Source of the DNA: CAYRTD01 sp964528675
GTDB lineage: Bacteria; Bacteroidota; Bacteroidia; Bacteroidales; GCA-2748055
Direction: 5' to 3'
Assembly: GCA_964528675.1 (NCBI GenBank)
Contig: CAZGTU010000016.1
Location: 1-64,000, forward strand
DNA length: 64,000 bases
Below are positions 35,927 to 45,739 of this stretch, piece by piece. Under the pieces are notes generated by a model that was not told the DNA's origin, did not search any database, and was given only the letters and a program-made list of their open reading frames with translations. Made by a program: the position numbers and the translations under genes. Position 1 is the first letter of the stretch. Every line of letters begins with the position of its first letter.

Positions 35927-38900
35927 ATGAAAAAGAACCAGGTTAGTATTTTTTCAACATTAAAGAAATTATTTACTTTATTGATTTTCCTGTTTTTATT
36001 CTCAGGAGTAGCTTTTAATAATATTACGGGAGCGCCTGACTATCCGCCTGTACAAAATATTGAAATTACAGGCACAGTTACCGGGCAGGGAACAAAGGAA
36101 CCCTTAATCGGGGTTAATGTTATCATTGAAGGAACCACAAAAGGTACGCTAACCGATTACAATGGAAATTACGTGATTGAGGTACCTTCCTCAGAATCAG
36201 TTCTTGTATTTTCTTATATTGGTTATGAAACCCAAAAAATACAGGTTAATGATCGGACCGTAATAAATGTTCAGATGGTTGCTGATAATTTTCAATTGGA
36301 CGAGCTGGTGGTAATAGGGTATGGAACACAAAAGAAGAAATTAGTAACAGGTGCTACTGCACAGGTATCAGGTTCAGAAATTCAAAATGTTAATACAACA
36401 TCTACATTAAGAGCATTACAGAGCCAGTCTCCGGGGGTTTCCATTATTTCAACATCAGGCAGGCCGGATGCTGAATTTAAAATAAACATTCGGGGACTAG
36501 GTACAACAGGTAACGCAGAACCGCTTATTGTTATTAACGGGATTGCCGGGGGTGATTTACGAAACATTTCTCCCTCGGATATTGAATCTGTTGATATTTT
36601 AAAGGATGCAGCTTCAGCAGCTATTTACGGTGCTAGAGCTGCAAACGGCGTTATTTTGGTTACCACAAAACAAGGGAGAGCAGGTGAGCCTGTGATTACA
36701 TATGATGGTTATTATGGAGTTCAAAACCCGGAGAAAAACCTGGAAATGGTAAATGCGCGGGAATATATGACTCTCATTAATGAAGCGGAAGCTAATTCTG
36801 AAAAGCGGGAAACTGATTTTGAAAATGCTCTACCTGAAAATGTCTGGGAAAATATACAATCCGGATGGGAAGGCACCGACTGGTTGAGGGAGCTAACGAA
36901 TGTTAATGCACCTGTATCCAGTCATGCCCTTAATATTACCGGAGGAAATGAGAAAAGCGTTTATTCACTTGGTACTTCATATCTTTCTCAGGAAGCAATA
37001 CTGGGAAACCCGATAAAGGAAAAATTTGACCGTTATACATTCCGGATCAATTCCCGGCATGTATTGAAGGAGAAAAATGAACGTGATATAATCAGAATCG
37101 GCGAAAATTTGCTTTATACTTTCAAAAAAAACAGAAATCAAACCAATGGAGCATGGCGCTGGTTGTCTTCAACACCCCTATTGCCACTAAGAGATAGTAC
37201 CGGTAATTATACACGAGATGACTACCTGGGATTCTATAGTCCGCTTAATCCGGTCGCCTATCAATATTATAACAGTTACAATGAACAAAAACTGCACGAT
37301 ATCAGAATGAATGCCTATCTTGAAATTGAACCTGTTAGGAACCTGACCTTCAGAAGTAATTTTGGTTATTCCATATCATCGGTTTCTGCACGTGATTTTA
37401 CTCCGCAATATGATATTGGTACGGGCAATAATGCTTTGAACCAGGTTGATAAAACATCCCAATATCTCAACCTGGGGATGTCATACCGAAATGAAAATAT
37501 ACTGACATATCAGTTTTCAATTCAAAATAGACATAACTTCACGACACTTATAGGACAGTCAATAGAAAAAACCGGTTTAGGTGAAAGTATATCAGGCAGG
37601 AATACCAATTCCTTATTCGATTCTTTCGAGTATGCGTACCTGGTTAATACACCAAGCATTAATTCCGGGTCAACCGAATTAACGGGCGGCCCTCTTAGAG
37701 AATGGGCATTAGCTTCATTTTTCGGACGAGTTAACTATGACCTTGATGAAACCTACTTATTTACAGCCATTGTCAGAAGGGATGGTTCATCAAATTTTGC
37801 CCCTGATGAAAGATGGGGTACTTTTCCTTCAGTATCAGCTGGTTGGGTAATTAGCAACGAAGACTTTTTTATGCCTCTGAAAAGGTCCATGGATTTATTG
37901 AAATTCAGGGCTAGCTGGGGGCAGAATGGAAACCAGGATATTTTGCCTTTCCAGTTTATTTCACCCTTTAAATTTGTTGGGGAAAATTACTATTTCGGCA
38001 CTGATAAGTCGGTACCCACGGTTGGTGCTTATCCTGCAATATTAGGAAATGAGCTTGTTTCATGGGAAACATCTGAACAGCTTAATTTCGGATTGGATTG
38101 CTATTTGTTTAACGGAAGCATCCAACTTGCATTTGATGTTTACGAGAAAAACACAAAAGACTGGCTGGTTAATCCACCTACTCTGGCCGTTCATGGAGCT
38201 GATGCCGGTTATATAAACGGGGGTGCGGTTGAAAACCGGGGAGTTGAATTATCTGTCATTTGGAAAAAAGTTCTTGGGCAGTTTTCTTACAATCTTTCAG
38301 GTAACCTGGGGTATAATAAAAACAAAATTACACGTATTGAAAATCTGCGGGGACTAATAGAAGGAAATCAAATTAATGAATACGCGAATGGTCAACTTCC
38401 TCCTTACCGGGCCGAAGTAGGTTACCCGATCGGCTATTTCTGGGGATATGAAACTGACGGAGTATTTCAAACACAAGAACAAATAGATGAGTATTCCGGG
38501 GCTAAGGCTAATGGAGCGAATACAAAACCAGGGGATCTGATCTTTGTTGATCAAAATAAAGATGGTGAAATCACTTCGGAAGACCGGAAAATGATAGGAG
38601 ATCCAAATCCGGATTTTATTTTTGGACTCTCAGCTGTTTTTGAATACGCGGGTTTTGATTTGTCTGTGACTGCAGCAGGTGTAGCAGGAAATGATATCCT
38701 GACTGCTTATCATTCCGGATCTATTTATACCGATAATTACCCCGAATACATGTTAGACAGATGGCATGGTGAAGGAACATCAAATCGATACCCACGATTG
38801 ACTGCCTCTTCCAACAGAAATTACACTGAATTTTCTGATATATATCTTAATAAAGGAGATTATTTGCGGATTCAGAATTTATCATTAGGATATGATTTTA

Positions 38901-39115
38901 AGCATCTCATACCTGGTAGCCCCGTGGAGAAATTTCATATATACGTGGCCTCCCAGAATCTTTATACTTTCACGAAATATATAGGGCCAAATCCTGAAGT
39001 AGGGGCAGATAAAGGAATAAGCGGAGAAAAGCCGAAGGATTGGGGCAAAGGAATTGACGTGTACTTTAATCCCATTCCGAGGACATTTGTAGTAGGAGTA
39101 AATGTAATGTTTTAA
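35927..39115 (+). CDS. susC: SusC-type TonB-dependent outer-membrane transporter
   Basis: 1062-residue outer-membrane glycan importer. After a signal segment (about 1-35) comes a carboxypeptidase-regulatory-like domain with ITGTVTGQG...PLIGVNVIIEGTTKGTLTDYNG. A TonB-box-like stretch ELVVIGYGTQKKK, the plug domain (INIRGLGTTGNAEPLIVING, VDILKDAASAAIYGARAANG) and the 22-strand barrel ending FVVGVNVMF follow. It is 12 bp upstream of the first SusD gene. Substrate would be an oligosaccharide trimmed by the surface enzymes of this island. It is the only SusC here although two SusD genes follow. Confidence 0.97.
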   Translation: MKKNQVSIFSTLKKLFTLLIFLFLFSGVAFNNITGAPDYPPVQNIEITGTVTGQGTKEPLIGVNVIIEGTTKGTLTDYNGNYVIEVPSSESVLVFSYIGYETQKIQVNDRTVINVQMVADNFQLDELVVIGYGTQKKKLVTGATAQVSGSEIQNVNTTSTLRALQSQSPGVSIISTSGRPDAEFKINIRGLGTTGNAEPLIVINGIAGGDLRNISPSDIESVDILKDAASAAIYGARAANGVILVTTKQGRAGEPVITYDGYYGVQNPEKNLEMVNAREYMTLINEAEANSEKRETDFENALPENVWENIQSGWEGTDWLRELTNVNAPVSSHALNITGGNEKSVYSLGTSYLSQEAILGNPIKEKFDRYTFRINSRHVLKEKNERDIIRIGENLLYTFKKNRNQTNGAWRWLSSTPLLPLRDSTGNYTRDDYLGFYSPLNPVAYQYYNSYNEQKLHDIRMNAYLEIEPVRNLTFRSNFGYSISSVSARDFTPQYDIGTGNNALNQVDKTSQYLNLGMSYRNENILTYQFSIQNRHNFTTLIGQSIEKTGLGESISGRNTNSLFDSFEYAYLVNTPSINSGSTELTGGPLREWALASFFGRVNYDLDETYLFTAIVRRDGSSNFAPDERWGTFPSVSAGWVISNEDFFMPLKRSMDLLKFRASWGQNGNQDILPFQFISPFKFVGENYYFGTDKSVPTVGAYPAILGNELVSWETSEQLNFGLDCYLFNGSIQLAFDVYEKNTKDWLVNPPTLAVHGADAGYINGGAVENRGVELSVIWKKVLGQFSYNLSGNLGYNKNKITRIENLRGLIEGNQINEYANGQLPPYRAEVGYPIGYFWGYETDGVFQTQEQIDEYSGAKANGANTKPGDLIFVDQNKDGEITSEDRKMIGDPNPDFIFGLSAVFEYAGFDLSVTAAGVAGNDILTAYHSGSIYTDNYPEYMLDRWHGEGTSNRYPRLTASSNRNYTEFSDIYLNKGDYLRIQNLSLGYDFKHLIPGSPVEKFHIYVASQNLYTFTKYIGPNPEVGADKGISGEKPKDWGKGIDVYFNPIPRTFVVGVNVMF

Positions 39116-39127
39116 AATATTTATCTT

Positions 39128-40819
39128 ATGAAAAAAATAATTTATATACTGATATTCGTCTCTTTTACATGGGGTTGCGAAGATTTCCTGGATGTAAAAG
39201 ATTATACACAGAAAAGTTCTCAGAATTTTCCGCTAACCTACGAGGACTGTAACCAGGCACTTGCTGCTGCTTATTCTTGTTTGGCATTAGGGCAGCCGAT
39301 ATCCTCGTTTACTATAGGTGCATTGGCTTCAGACGATGCTTTTGGAGGTGGGGCCCCTTTTGATACAAAGGGGCATAGTCTGGACAGGTGGAGAAAATAT
39401 GGCCCTAACATGATCCGTGGTTTATGGAGTGATGCTTATTCCGGAATTTTCAGGGTTAATAAATTGATGGAATCTCTCGATCAGGTTACATTTAATTCTG
39501 AGAAAGAGCGAAATATTGTATTGGGCGAATGTTATTTTCTCAGAGCATATTTCTATAGTGAATTATCTAAAGTCTTCGGTACGGTTCCCCTGATCCTTTC
39601 AGCCAAAGAGCCCGTGAATTATCCTAAATCACCTGCGAGTGATACCTACGCGCAAATAGCCCAGGATCTGAAAACAGCTATCGAATATTTACCTTCCGAA
39701 AGCTATGATGTTGATCCCGAACGATTTGGGCATGCCACCAAATGGGCCGCTGAAGCGCTCATGGCACGTGTATTCCTTTTTTACACGGGGTATTACCAGC
39801 AAACTGAATTGCCCGTTACCGGAGGTGGTTCTGTAACAAAAAGTATGGTGATTGATTATCTGAATGATTTGATTGCCAATAGTGGCCATCAACTGGTTGA
39901 TGATTTCCGGAATTTATGGCTTTACACCAACAGTTATTCAAAAGAGGATTATCCCTATACCAGAGGAAAGAATTTAGACTGGGCAGGAGAAAGCAACAGT
40001 GAAGTTGTGTGGTCGGGGAAACACGGGAACACAAGTAACTATAATGCCCCACAGCATAATATAATACCTCAGTATTTCGGAATCAGGGGACAGCATGGAA
40101 GCACTGCATTTCCTTTTGGATGGGGTTTCGGATTTGGTCCCGTTAATCCTTACATGGTTCAGCAATGGATTGAAGAAGAACCGGATGATACTATCCGTCG
40201 TTGGGGTAGCATTGTTGATATGGATCATCCGCGCGAAGGTTTTCGGGATTATTTTAATAATGATCCTATGGTAGAAGAAACCGGTTATTATCAAAAAAAA
40301 TATTCAAGTATCATTGTTTACACTGACAAATCAGATGAAGATACTTCAAAGTGGAGATATCAATATTATGATAATGCGGTTAACGAATTCGCTACTACCA
40401 ATATATCATCGCATGAAATGATATTCATTCGTTTTGCAGATGTATTGCTCATGCATTCCGAGCTTACAGGAACAGCCGATGGTATCAACCAGGTGAGAAC
40501 ACGAGCTAAACTTCCCGCTGTTGGTTACAGCACTGATAATTTGCGAAAAGAAAGACGCTATGAACTGGCCTTTGAGGCCATAAGGTACTGGGATTTACTC
40601 CGTTGGCACGGTAAAGAAGCGGGTGTAATTATCGATCAAAACCAAAATGGTGCAGAAATATTCAACCTTGAAGAACCTGCTGTTTATTCAGCCGATTTAG
40701 GCGAGCGTATTCGGGCAACAGGCGGATTTATGCAGATACCTGAAATTGAGATCTCACTTTCAGATGGGGTGTTGATGCAAAATGAAGGATGGAGCGGGAA
40801 TGAAGGTAATTTGAATTAG
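39128..40819 (+). CDS. susD: SusD-type glycan-binding lipoprotein, copy 1
   Basis: 563-residue RagB/SusD-family lipoprotein (lipobox FTWGC, Cys17, followed by EDFLDV). It forms the substrate-binding lid on SusC. Features include the TPR-rich N-terminal half with VLGECYFLRAYFYSEL and WAAEALMARVFLF, and the C-terminal RKERRYELAFEAIRYWDLLRW block. From base 39188 to 40775 it shows no difference that I can find from 40910-42497 in the next gene. Only the signal peptide and the last residues (MQNEGWSGNEGNLN) differ. Confidence 0.96.
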   Translation: MKKIIYILIFVSFTWGCEDFLDVKDYTQKSSQNFPLTYEDCNQALAAAYSCLALGQPISSFTIGALASDDAFGGGAPFDTKGHSLDRWRKYGPNMIRGLWSDAYSGIFRVNKLMESLDQVTFNSEKERNIVLGECYFLRAYFYSELSKVFGTVPLILSAKEPVNYPKSPASDTYAQIAQDLKTAIEYLPSESYDVDPERFGHATKWAAEALMARVFLFYTGYYQQTELPVTGGGSVTKSMVIDYLNDLIANSGHQLVDDFRNLWLYTNSYSKEDYPYTRGKNLDWAGESNSEVVWSGKHGNTSNYNAPQHNIIPQYFGIRGQHGSTAFPFGWGFGFGPVNPYMVQQWIEEEPDDTIRRWGSIVDMDHPREGFRDYFNNDPMVEETGYYQKKYSSIIVYTDKSDEDTSKWRYQYYDNAVNEFATTNISSHEMIFIRFADVLLMHSELTGTADGINQVRTRAKLPAVGYSTDNLRKERRYELAFEAIRYWDLLRWHGKEAGVIIDQNQNGAEIFNLEEPAVYSADLGERIRATGGFMQIPEIEISLSDGVLMQNEGWSGNEGNLN

Positions 40820-42497
40820 TTTTATTAACGGATGAAAAAAGGTATACATATGAAAAGAATCGTTTATATGCTGACTCTTGCCTTGTTTACCTGGAGTTGC
40901 GAAGATTTTCTGGATGTAAAAGATTATACACAGAAAAGTTCTCAGAATTTTCCGCTAACCTACGAGGACTGTAACCAGGCACTTGCTGCTGCTTATTCTT
41001 GTTTGGCATTAGGGCAGCCGATATCCTCGTTTACTATAGGTGCATTGGCTTCAGACGATGCTTTTGGAGGTGGGGCCCCTTTTGATACAAAGGGGCATAG
41101 TCTGGACAGGTGGAGAAAATATGGCCCTAACATGATCCGTGGTTTATGGAGTGATGCTTATTCCGGAATTTTCAGGGTTAATAAATTGATGGAATCTCTC
41201 GATCAGGTTACATTTAATTCTGAGAAAGAGCGAAATATTGTATTGGGCGAATGTTATTTTCTCAGAGCATATTTCTATAGTGAATTATCTAAAGTCTTCG
41301 GTACGGTTCCCCTGATCCTTTCAGCCAAAGAGCCCGTGAATTATCCTAAATCACCTGCGAGTGATACCTACGCGCAAATAGCCCAGGATCTGAAAACAGC
41401 TATCGAATATTTACCTTCCGAAAGCTATGATGTTGATCCCGAACGATTTGGGCATGCCACCAAATGGGCCGCTGAAGCGCTCATGGCACGTGTATTCCTT
41501 TTTTACACGGGGTATTACCAGCAAACTGAATTGCCCGTTACCGGAGGTGGTTCTGTAACAAAAAGTATGGTGATTGATTATCTGAATGATTTGATTGCCA
41601 ATAGTGGCCATCAACTGGTTGATGATTTCCGGAATTTATGGCTTTACACCAACAGTTATTCAAAAGAGGATTATCCCTATACCAGAGGAAAGAATTTAGA
41701 CTGGGCAGGAGAAAGCAACAGTGAAGTTGTGTGGTCGGGGAAACACGGGAACACAAGTAACTATAATGCCCCACAGCATAATATAATACCTCAGTATTTC
41801 GGAATCAGGGGACAGCATGGAAGCACTGCATTTCCTTTTGGATGGGGTTTCGGATTTGGTCCCGTTAATCCTTACATGGTTCAGCAATGGATTGAAGAAG
41901 AACCGGATGATACTATCCGTCGTTGGGGTAGCATTGTTGATATGGATCATCCGCGCGAAGGTTTTCGGGATTATTTTAATAATGATCCTATGGTAGAAGA
42001 AACCGGTTATTATCAAAAAAAATATTCAAGTATCATTGTTTACACTGACAAATCAGATGAAGATACTTCAAAGTGGAGATATCAATATTATGATAATGCG
42101 GTTAACGAATTCGCTACTACCAATATATCATCGCATGAAATGATATTCATTCGTTTTGCAGATGTATTGCTCATGCATTCCGAGCTTACAGGAACAGCCG
42201 ATGGTATCAACCAGGTGAGAACACGAGCTAAACTTCCCGCTGTTGGTTACAGCACTGATAATTTGCGAAAAGAAAGACGCTATGAACTGGCCTTTGAGGC
42301 CATAAGGTACTGGGATTTACTCCGTTGGCACGGTAAAGAAGCGGGTGTAATTATCGATCAAAACCAAAATGGTGCAGAAATATTCAACCTTGAAGAACCT
42401 GCTGTTTATTCAGCCGATTTAGGCGAGCGTATTCGGGCAACAGGCGGATTTATGCAGATACCTGAAATTGAGATCTCACTTTCAGATGGGGTGTTGA
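39188..42497 (+). repeat. Tandem 1588-bp direct repeat within the two susD genes
   Basis: Unit A is 39188-40775 and unit B is 40910-42497, offset 1722 bp. Line-by-line reading found no mismatch inside. Differences begin at 39187/40909 (C/T) and at 40776/42498 (T/C). Such repeats are prone to recombination, copy-number change and assembly collapse. Confidence 0.9.
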
Positions 42498-42541
42498 CGC
42501 AAAATGAAGGTTGGATGGAGAATGAAGGCAACTTGCATTAG
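40850..42541 (+). CDS. susD: SusD-type glycan-binding lipoprotein, copy 2
   Basis: Second SusD directly after the first. I prefer the ATG at 40850 (MKRIVYMLTLALFTWSC) over 40832 because it gives the normal lipoprotein signal length; both are in frame. Mature protein residues from CEDFLDV onward match copy 1 until the tail (TQNEGWMENEGNLH). The flanking 5' and 3' coding ends are clearly diverged while about 1.59 kb inside looks the same, the footprint of gene conversion between older tandem paralogues. Whether both are made and both pair with the single SusC is unknown. Confidence 0.93.
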   Translation: MKRIVYMLTLALFTWSCEDFLDVKDYTQKSSQNFPLTYEDCNQALAAAYSCLALGQPISSFTIGALASDDAFGGGAPFDTKGHSLDRWRKYGPNMIRGLWSDAYSGIFRVNKLMESLDQVTFNSEKERNIVLGECYFLRAYFYSELSKVFGTVPLILSAKEPVNYPKSPASDTYAQIAQDLKTAIEYLPSESYDVDPERFGHATKWAAEALMARVFLFYTGYYQQTELPVTGGGSVTKSMVIDYLNDLIANSGHQLVDDFRNLWLYTNSYSKEDYPYTRGKNLDWAGESNSEVVWSGKHGNTSNYNAPQHNIIPQYFGIRGQHGSTAFPFGWGFGFGPVNPYMVQQWIEEEPDDTIRRWGSIVDMDHPREGFRDYFNNDPMVEETGYYQKKYSSIIVYTDKSDEDTSKWRYQYYDNAVNEFATTNISSHEMIFIRFADVLLMHSELTGTADGINQVRTRAKLPAVGYSTDNLRKERRYELAFEAIRYWDLLRWHGKEAGVIIDQNQNGAEIFNLEEPAVYSADLGERIRATGGFMQIPEIEISLSDGVLTQNEGWMENEGNLH

Positions 42542-42637
42542 TTATATTTTTTTTGGGTAGAAAAATAAGAATAATTATATGTCTATTTCAAAGATTTGAA
42601 GGTTGCGAAAAACGTATTAACTACAAACCACCCTCCT

Positions 42638-44440
42638 ATGAAACAAGTGCTTCTTAATTTCTCATGTTCCTTTCGAAAATTATTGGTGCTAATTGTATTT
42701 CTAAATATAGCATGTACATTGTTTGGTCAGACAGCACCGCCAAAACATGTTGCATGGAACCTTACTTTTGTTGACGAATTCGATAGTGTCAGCCTTGATA
42801 CCAGTAAATGGTCGTTTGGCTTCGGGTGGGATATTAATTCTGTCGCTTTCCATGAAACTAACAGATTAGAGAATGTATTTCTTAGTGAGGGTAATTTGGT
42901 TATTCGTGTAGATACCATTCCGGGTGAAGAAGGCTGGTATAGCGGCGCTATTAACTCAAGAGAACATTTCTCTCAATTTAAAGGGTATTTTGAAGCCAGG
43001 ATAAAAGCGGCAAAAGGCAACGGATATATCAACGCCTTTTGGTCGATGCCCGTAACAAACGACTGGCCACCTGAAATCGACTTCGTGGAAGTGTTAGGGA
43101 AAATTCCAACTGAAGAGGCAACTTTCACTGTACATTGGGACGATAATGGACATAAACAAAGCGGGCGTGAAATAGATGTAGATATGGATTTGTCAGAGGA
43201 TTTCCATGTTTATGGATGTGAGTGGGCAGATGATTATTTCGCGTGGTATTTGGATGGGGAAGAAATAAGACGTACTTCAGATGGGTATGAAAATATTACA
43301 GGATTTGGCGAACCATTTTACATGATGTTAAACGTACATGTTGTTGCTGTCGGAAATCCATCATGGACAGGAGTGCCGGATGAAACAAATCAGTTTCCCG
43401 CTTATATGAATGTAGATTGGGTAAGGGTATATCAGAAAGATACAAGCTTGCGCATAACAACAGCCTTACCTGTTATGGATGAAACATTTTCACCTGGTTC
43501 CAATATACTCTTTAAAGCGGATATTGAAAATCAGGATGGAGCTACCACGAAAACTACTTTCTATGTGAATGATTTCGCTACAGCCGAAATTTGCGAAAAA
43601 CCCTACCAGTATGATTGGGAAAATGTTGCAGCCGGGAGATACAAAATCACTTCAGGGGTTACTGATTCTTTAGGCCGGGAAGTTATTTCTTCTCCGGTTT
43701 TTATTACCGTTGGCGATATAGCCTCCAGCTTATTGCTCAATCATAATTTTGAAGAAGGCGTAAACCATTGGGAACTCGAGGTCTCTGAATTAGCTGATGC
43801 CGACCTGGTTGGTGTTACGGGAAATGAAACACTGGAGGGAGACATGTCTGGTTTGATAAATATTATTGAACCAGGTCCCGGAACCCCCGATATTGAATTG
43901 AAACAAGGTATTTACCTGAAAAAAGATACAAAGTATGAACTTTCCTTCATGGGAAAAGCAACGGATAACCGGCGGGTAATCACAAACGTGCGGGTAGATG
44001 ATGAAAAATCAAATATCCTTGCAGAAGTTGCTAATTTCACAACAGAAAAACAGAGCTTCTCATATATATTTACAAGTAGCAAGGATGATTACACGGCCAA
44101 AACGGTTTGGAAAATTGGTGGGTCTTCCGCGAATGTTTATATTGATTCTGTTGTTTTAAAGGAATATAAACCTTCAGGTATTCGTGATTATGAAGTGGGT
44201 TTGCAATTGTATCCCTCATTAGTGAAAGACATAGTAAACATAAGGATAAATGACAGGCATGAACAAGTTGTACAGGTTTGTTTTTATAACTTGTCTGGTA
44301 AAAAAATATATAGCCATGAACCGCTGAGTTCTTTTCCTGAAAGCAGTACTATTGAACTTTCACATTTGGAAAAGGGCTTTTACCTGGTTAAAGTAAAAAC
44401 CAAAAGCAATACGTATACCGGAAAAATTTTAAAGGAATAG
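42638..44440 (+). CDS. GH16 endo-glycanase with carbohydrate-binding-like domain and T9SS sorting tail
   Basis: 600 residues from the ATG at 42638 (a TTG at 42596 is in frame but unlikely). Signal peptide 1-31, then a GH16 jelly-roll (about 40-270) with the catalytic signature WPPEIDFVEVLG (Glu146, Asp148, Glu151) and the closing NVDWVRVYQKD. An Ig-like domain follows (about 275-365), then a CBM4/9-like jelly-roll (about 370-515, LLNHNFEEGVNHWELEV). Last is a type IX secretion type-A sorting domain (about 520-600: VGLQLYPSLVKDIVNIRI ... LSHLEKGFYLVKVKT). GH16 covers laminarinases, agarases, carrageenases and others; the specificity is not readable here. It lies 96 bp after the second susD and probably belongs to that operon, supplying the surface endo-acting step. 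Confidence 0.88.
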   Translation: MKQVLLNFSCSFRKLLVLIVFLNIACTLFGQTAPPKHVAWNLTFVDEFDSVSLDTSKWSFGFGWDINSVAFHETNRLENVFLSEGNLVIRVDTIPGEEGWYSGAINSREHFSQFKGYFEARIKAAKGNGYINAFWSMPVTNDWPPEIDFVEVLGKIPTEEATFTVHWDDNGHKQSGREIDVDMDLSEDFHVYGCEWADDYFAWYLDGEEIRRTSDGYENITGFGEPFYMMLNVHVVAVGNPSWTGVPDETNQFPAYMNVDWVRVYQKDTSLRITTALPVMDETFSPGSNILFKADIENQDGATTKTTFYVNDFATAEICEKPYQYDWENVAAGRYKITSGVTDSLGREVISSPVFITVGDIASSLLLNHNFEEGVNHWELEVSELADADLVGVTGNETLEGDMSGLINIIEPGPGTPDIELKQGIYLKKDTKYELSFMGKATDNRRVITNVRVDDEKSNILAEVANFTTEKQSFSYIFTSSKDDYTAKTVWKIGGSSANVYIDSVVLKEYKPSGIRDYEVGLQLYPSLVKDIVNIRINDRHEQVVQVCFYNLSGKKIYSHEPLSSFPESSTIELSHLEKGFYLVKVKTKSNTYTGKILKE

Positions 44441-44601
44441 GGGAGGGTATTTTTACTATTGCTTCCTTGTGCTGATATATTAACATGTTTGGTTCAGAAC
44501 CGAACCGTCAATCAACGGTGAGTTCAGCCAGGCCAATGTTCGCTATCAAAGCCTGACCCTTTCAATAAAACAATAAGCCAATTATTTTTTTGTATTTAAT
44601 A

Positions 44602-44613
44602 TTAAACGTTTAA
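44602..44613. promoter_or_regulatory. LacI-type operator palindrome O1 (TTAAACGTTTAA)
   Basis: Perfect 12-bp palindrome with the central CG typical of LacI/GalR operators, 48 bp before the lacI-type gene. It sits just upstream of a -7-like element, so bound repressor would cover the -33 area, suggesting autoregulation. Identical sites occur at 45715 and 50285. Confidence 0.75.
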
Positions 44614-44623
44614 GTAACTTTTG

Positions 44624-44631
44624 TATATTTG
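44624..44631 (+). promoter_or_regulatory. Bacteroidota -7 element TATATTTG before lacI-type gene
   Basis: Exact match to TAnnTTTG, ending 30 bp before the ATG at 44662. No clear -33 TTTG at the usual distance; that region holds operator O1. Confidence 0.5.
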
Positions 44632-44661
44632 TTTGGATGATCGTGATAACAAGAATCCAGG

Positions 44662-45675
44662 ATGGTAACCATTAAAGAAATAGCAAAAAAGGCCAATGTG
44701 TCTGTAGCAGCCGTGTCTTATGCCCTAAACAATAAAAGTGGAATAGGGGAGAAGAAACGGAAACAAATAAGGGAGTTGGCGGAGCAAATGGGATATATAC
44801 CTAATTCTATTGCCAAAAGCCTGCAATCTAAATACACGAATGTTATCGGCGTTATAATACCTGAATTATCGAATACCTATAATAGCGAATTACTTTTAAA
44901 CCTGGAGAATGAAGCGAGGCAAAAAGATTATTATTTGCTCCTGGGTTCAACGCACAATAACCTTGAAACTGGTAAAGTGATAATTGAAAAATTCATTGAA
45001 AAAAATGTTGATGCTCTTGTTATTGTTGTAGGGCAATACACATCGGAAGAGTATTACAGGCCTATTGCAAAAAGATTGGATAAGCTGGGGATACCTGTTG
45101 TTTTTATTGGGGCTAGGTTCAATTCAATCAAAGCAAATTTTATTGAATTGGATTTGCCTGATGCTATGTATGAGTTAACCAATCGCTTAATTCAAAAAAT
45201 CCATAGTGATAATTTGGTATTTTTTGGCGGGAAAATGGATGAGTATTATACTTTTTTGAGAATCAAGGGGATTAAAAAGAGTTTTTCTGAAAGAGGTTAT
45301 AAATTTAAGAGCAAACATCATTTTAATATCGGGAAACAGTATACCTTTCAAAACGGATATAAGGCCATAAATGAGTACATTAAAAAGAAAAGGCCCTTAC
45401 CTGAAGCAATCCTGGCTATTAATGATATGGTAGCCTATGGGGTTTTAAAAGGATTACAGGCATTAGATCCAAAAGTATCCTCAAATATTCTTTTAACAGG
45501 ATGCGATAACATTTTTATTCCCAGTTTGAACGATATTTCCTTAACTACCATTCAAATACCTATCCGGGAAATAAGTAATATTACCCTGGATATTATTGAA
45601 AAAACCAAACAAAACCCGGGGATTGTCCAACAGATAAATCTTCCTCTTCAAATTATTAATGGGGTAACGGCGTAG
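44662..45675 (+). CDS. LacI/GalR-family transcriptional regulator
   Basis: 337 residues. The N-terminal LacI helix-turn-helix and hinge are clear: VTIKEIAKKANVSVAAVSYA, NNKSGIGEKKRKQIRELAEQ and IPNSIAKSLQ. The periplasmic-binding-protein-like effector domain follows from about residue 62 (TNVIGVIIPELSNTYNSELL) with EAILAINDMVAYGVLKGLQA and the C-terminal dimerisation region. It probably controls the catabolic operon downstream and itself through the TTAAACGTTTAA palindromes. The effector is unknown; by context a hexose or its phosphate such as mannose, fructose or mannitol is plausible. Confidence 0.95.
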   Translation: MVTIKEIAKKANVSVAAVSYALNNKSGIGEKKRKQIRELAEQMGYIPNSIAKSLQSKYTNVIGVIIPELSNTYNSELLLNLENEARQKDYYLLLGSTHNNLETGKVIIEKFIEKNVDALVIVVGQYTSEEYYRPIAKRLDKLGIPVVFIGARFNSIKANFIELDLPDAMYELTNRLIQKIHSDNLVFFGGKMDEYYTFLRIKGIKKSFSERGYKFKSKHHFNIGKQYTFQNGYKAINEYIKKKRPLPEAILAINDMVAYGVLKGLQALDPKVSSNILLTGCDNIFIPSLNDISLTTIQIPIREISNITLDIIEKTKQNPGIVQQINLPLQIINGVTA

Positions 45676-45714
45676 AAAATAGGGAATGTCGAGGTAATTA
45701 ATTATTATAATAAC

Positions 45715-45726
45715 TTAAACGTTTAA
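45715..45726. promoter_or_regulatory. LacI-type operator palindrome O2 (TTAAACGTTTAA)
   Basis: Identical to O1. It ends 13 bp before the ADH start at 45740, a position where a bound repressor would block initiation or early elongation of the operon. Confidence 0.75.
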
Positions 45727-45739
45727 TAAAAAATAGAGT

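Larger units (their letters stand above)
44441..44661. promoter_or_regulatory. Intergenic region upstream of the lacI-type gene
   Basis: Contains the operator palindrome (44602-44613) and a -7-like element (44624-44631). Earlier in it a short inverted repeat GGTTC-A-GAACC (about 44493-44503) could end GH16 transcripts but lacks a T tract. Confidence 0.45.
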
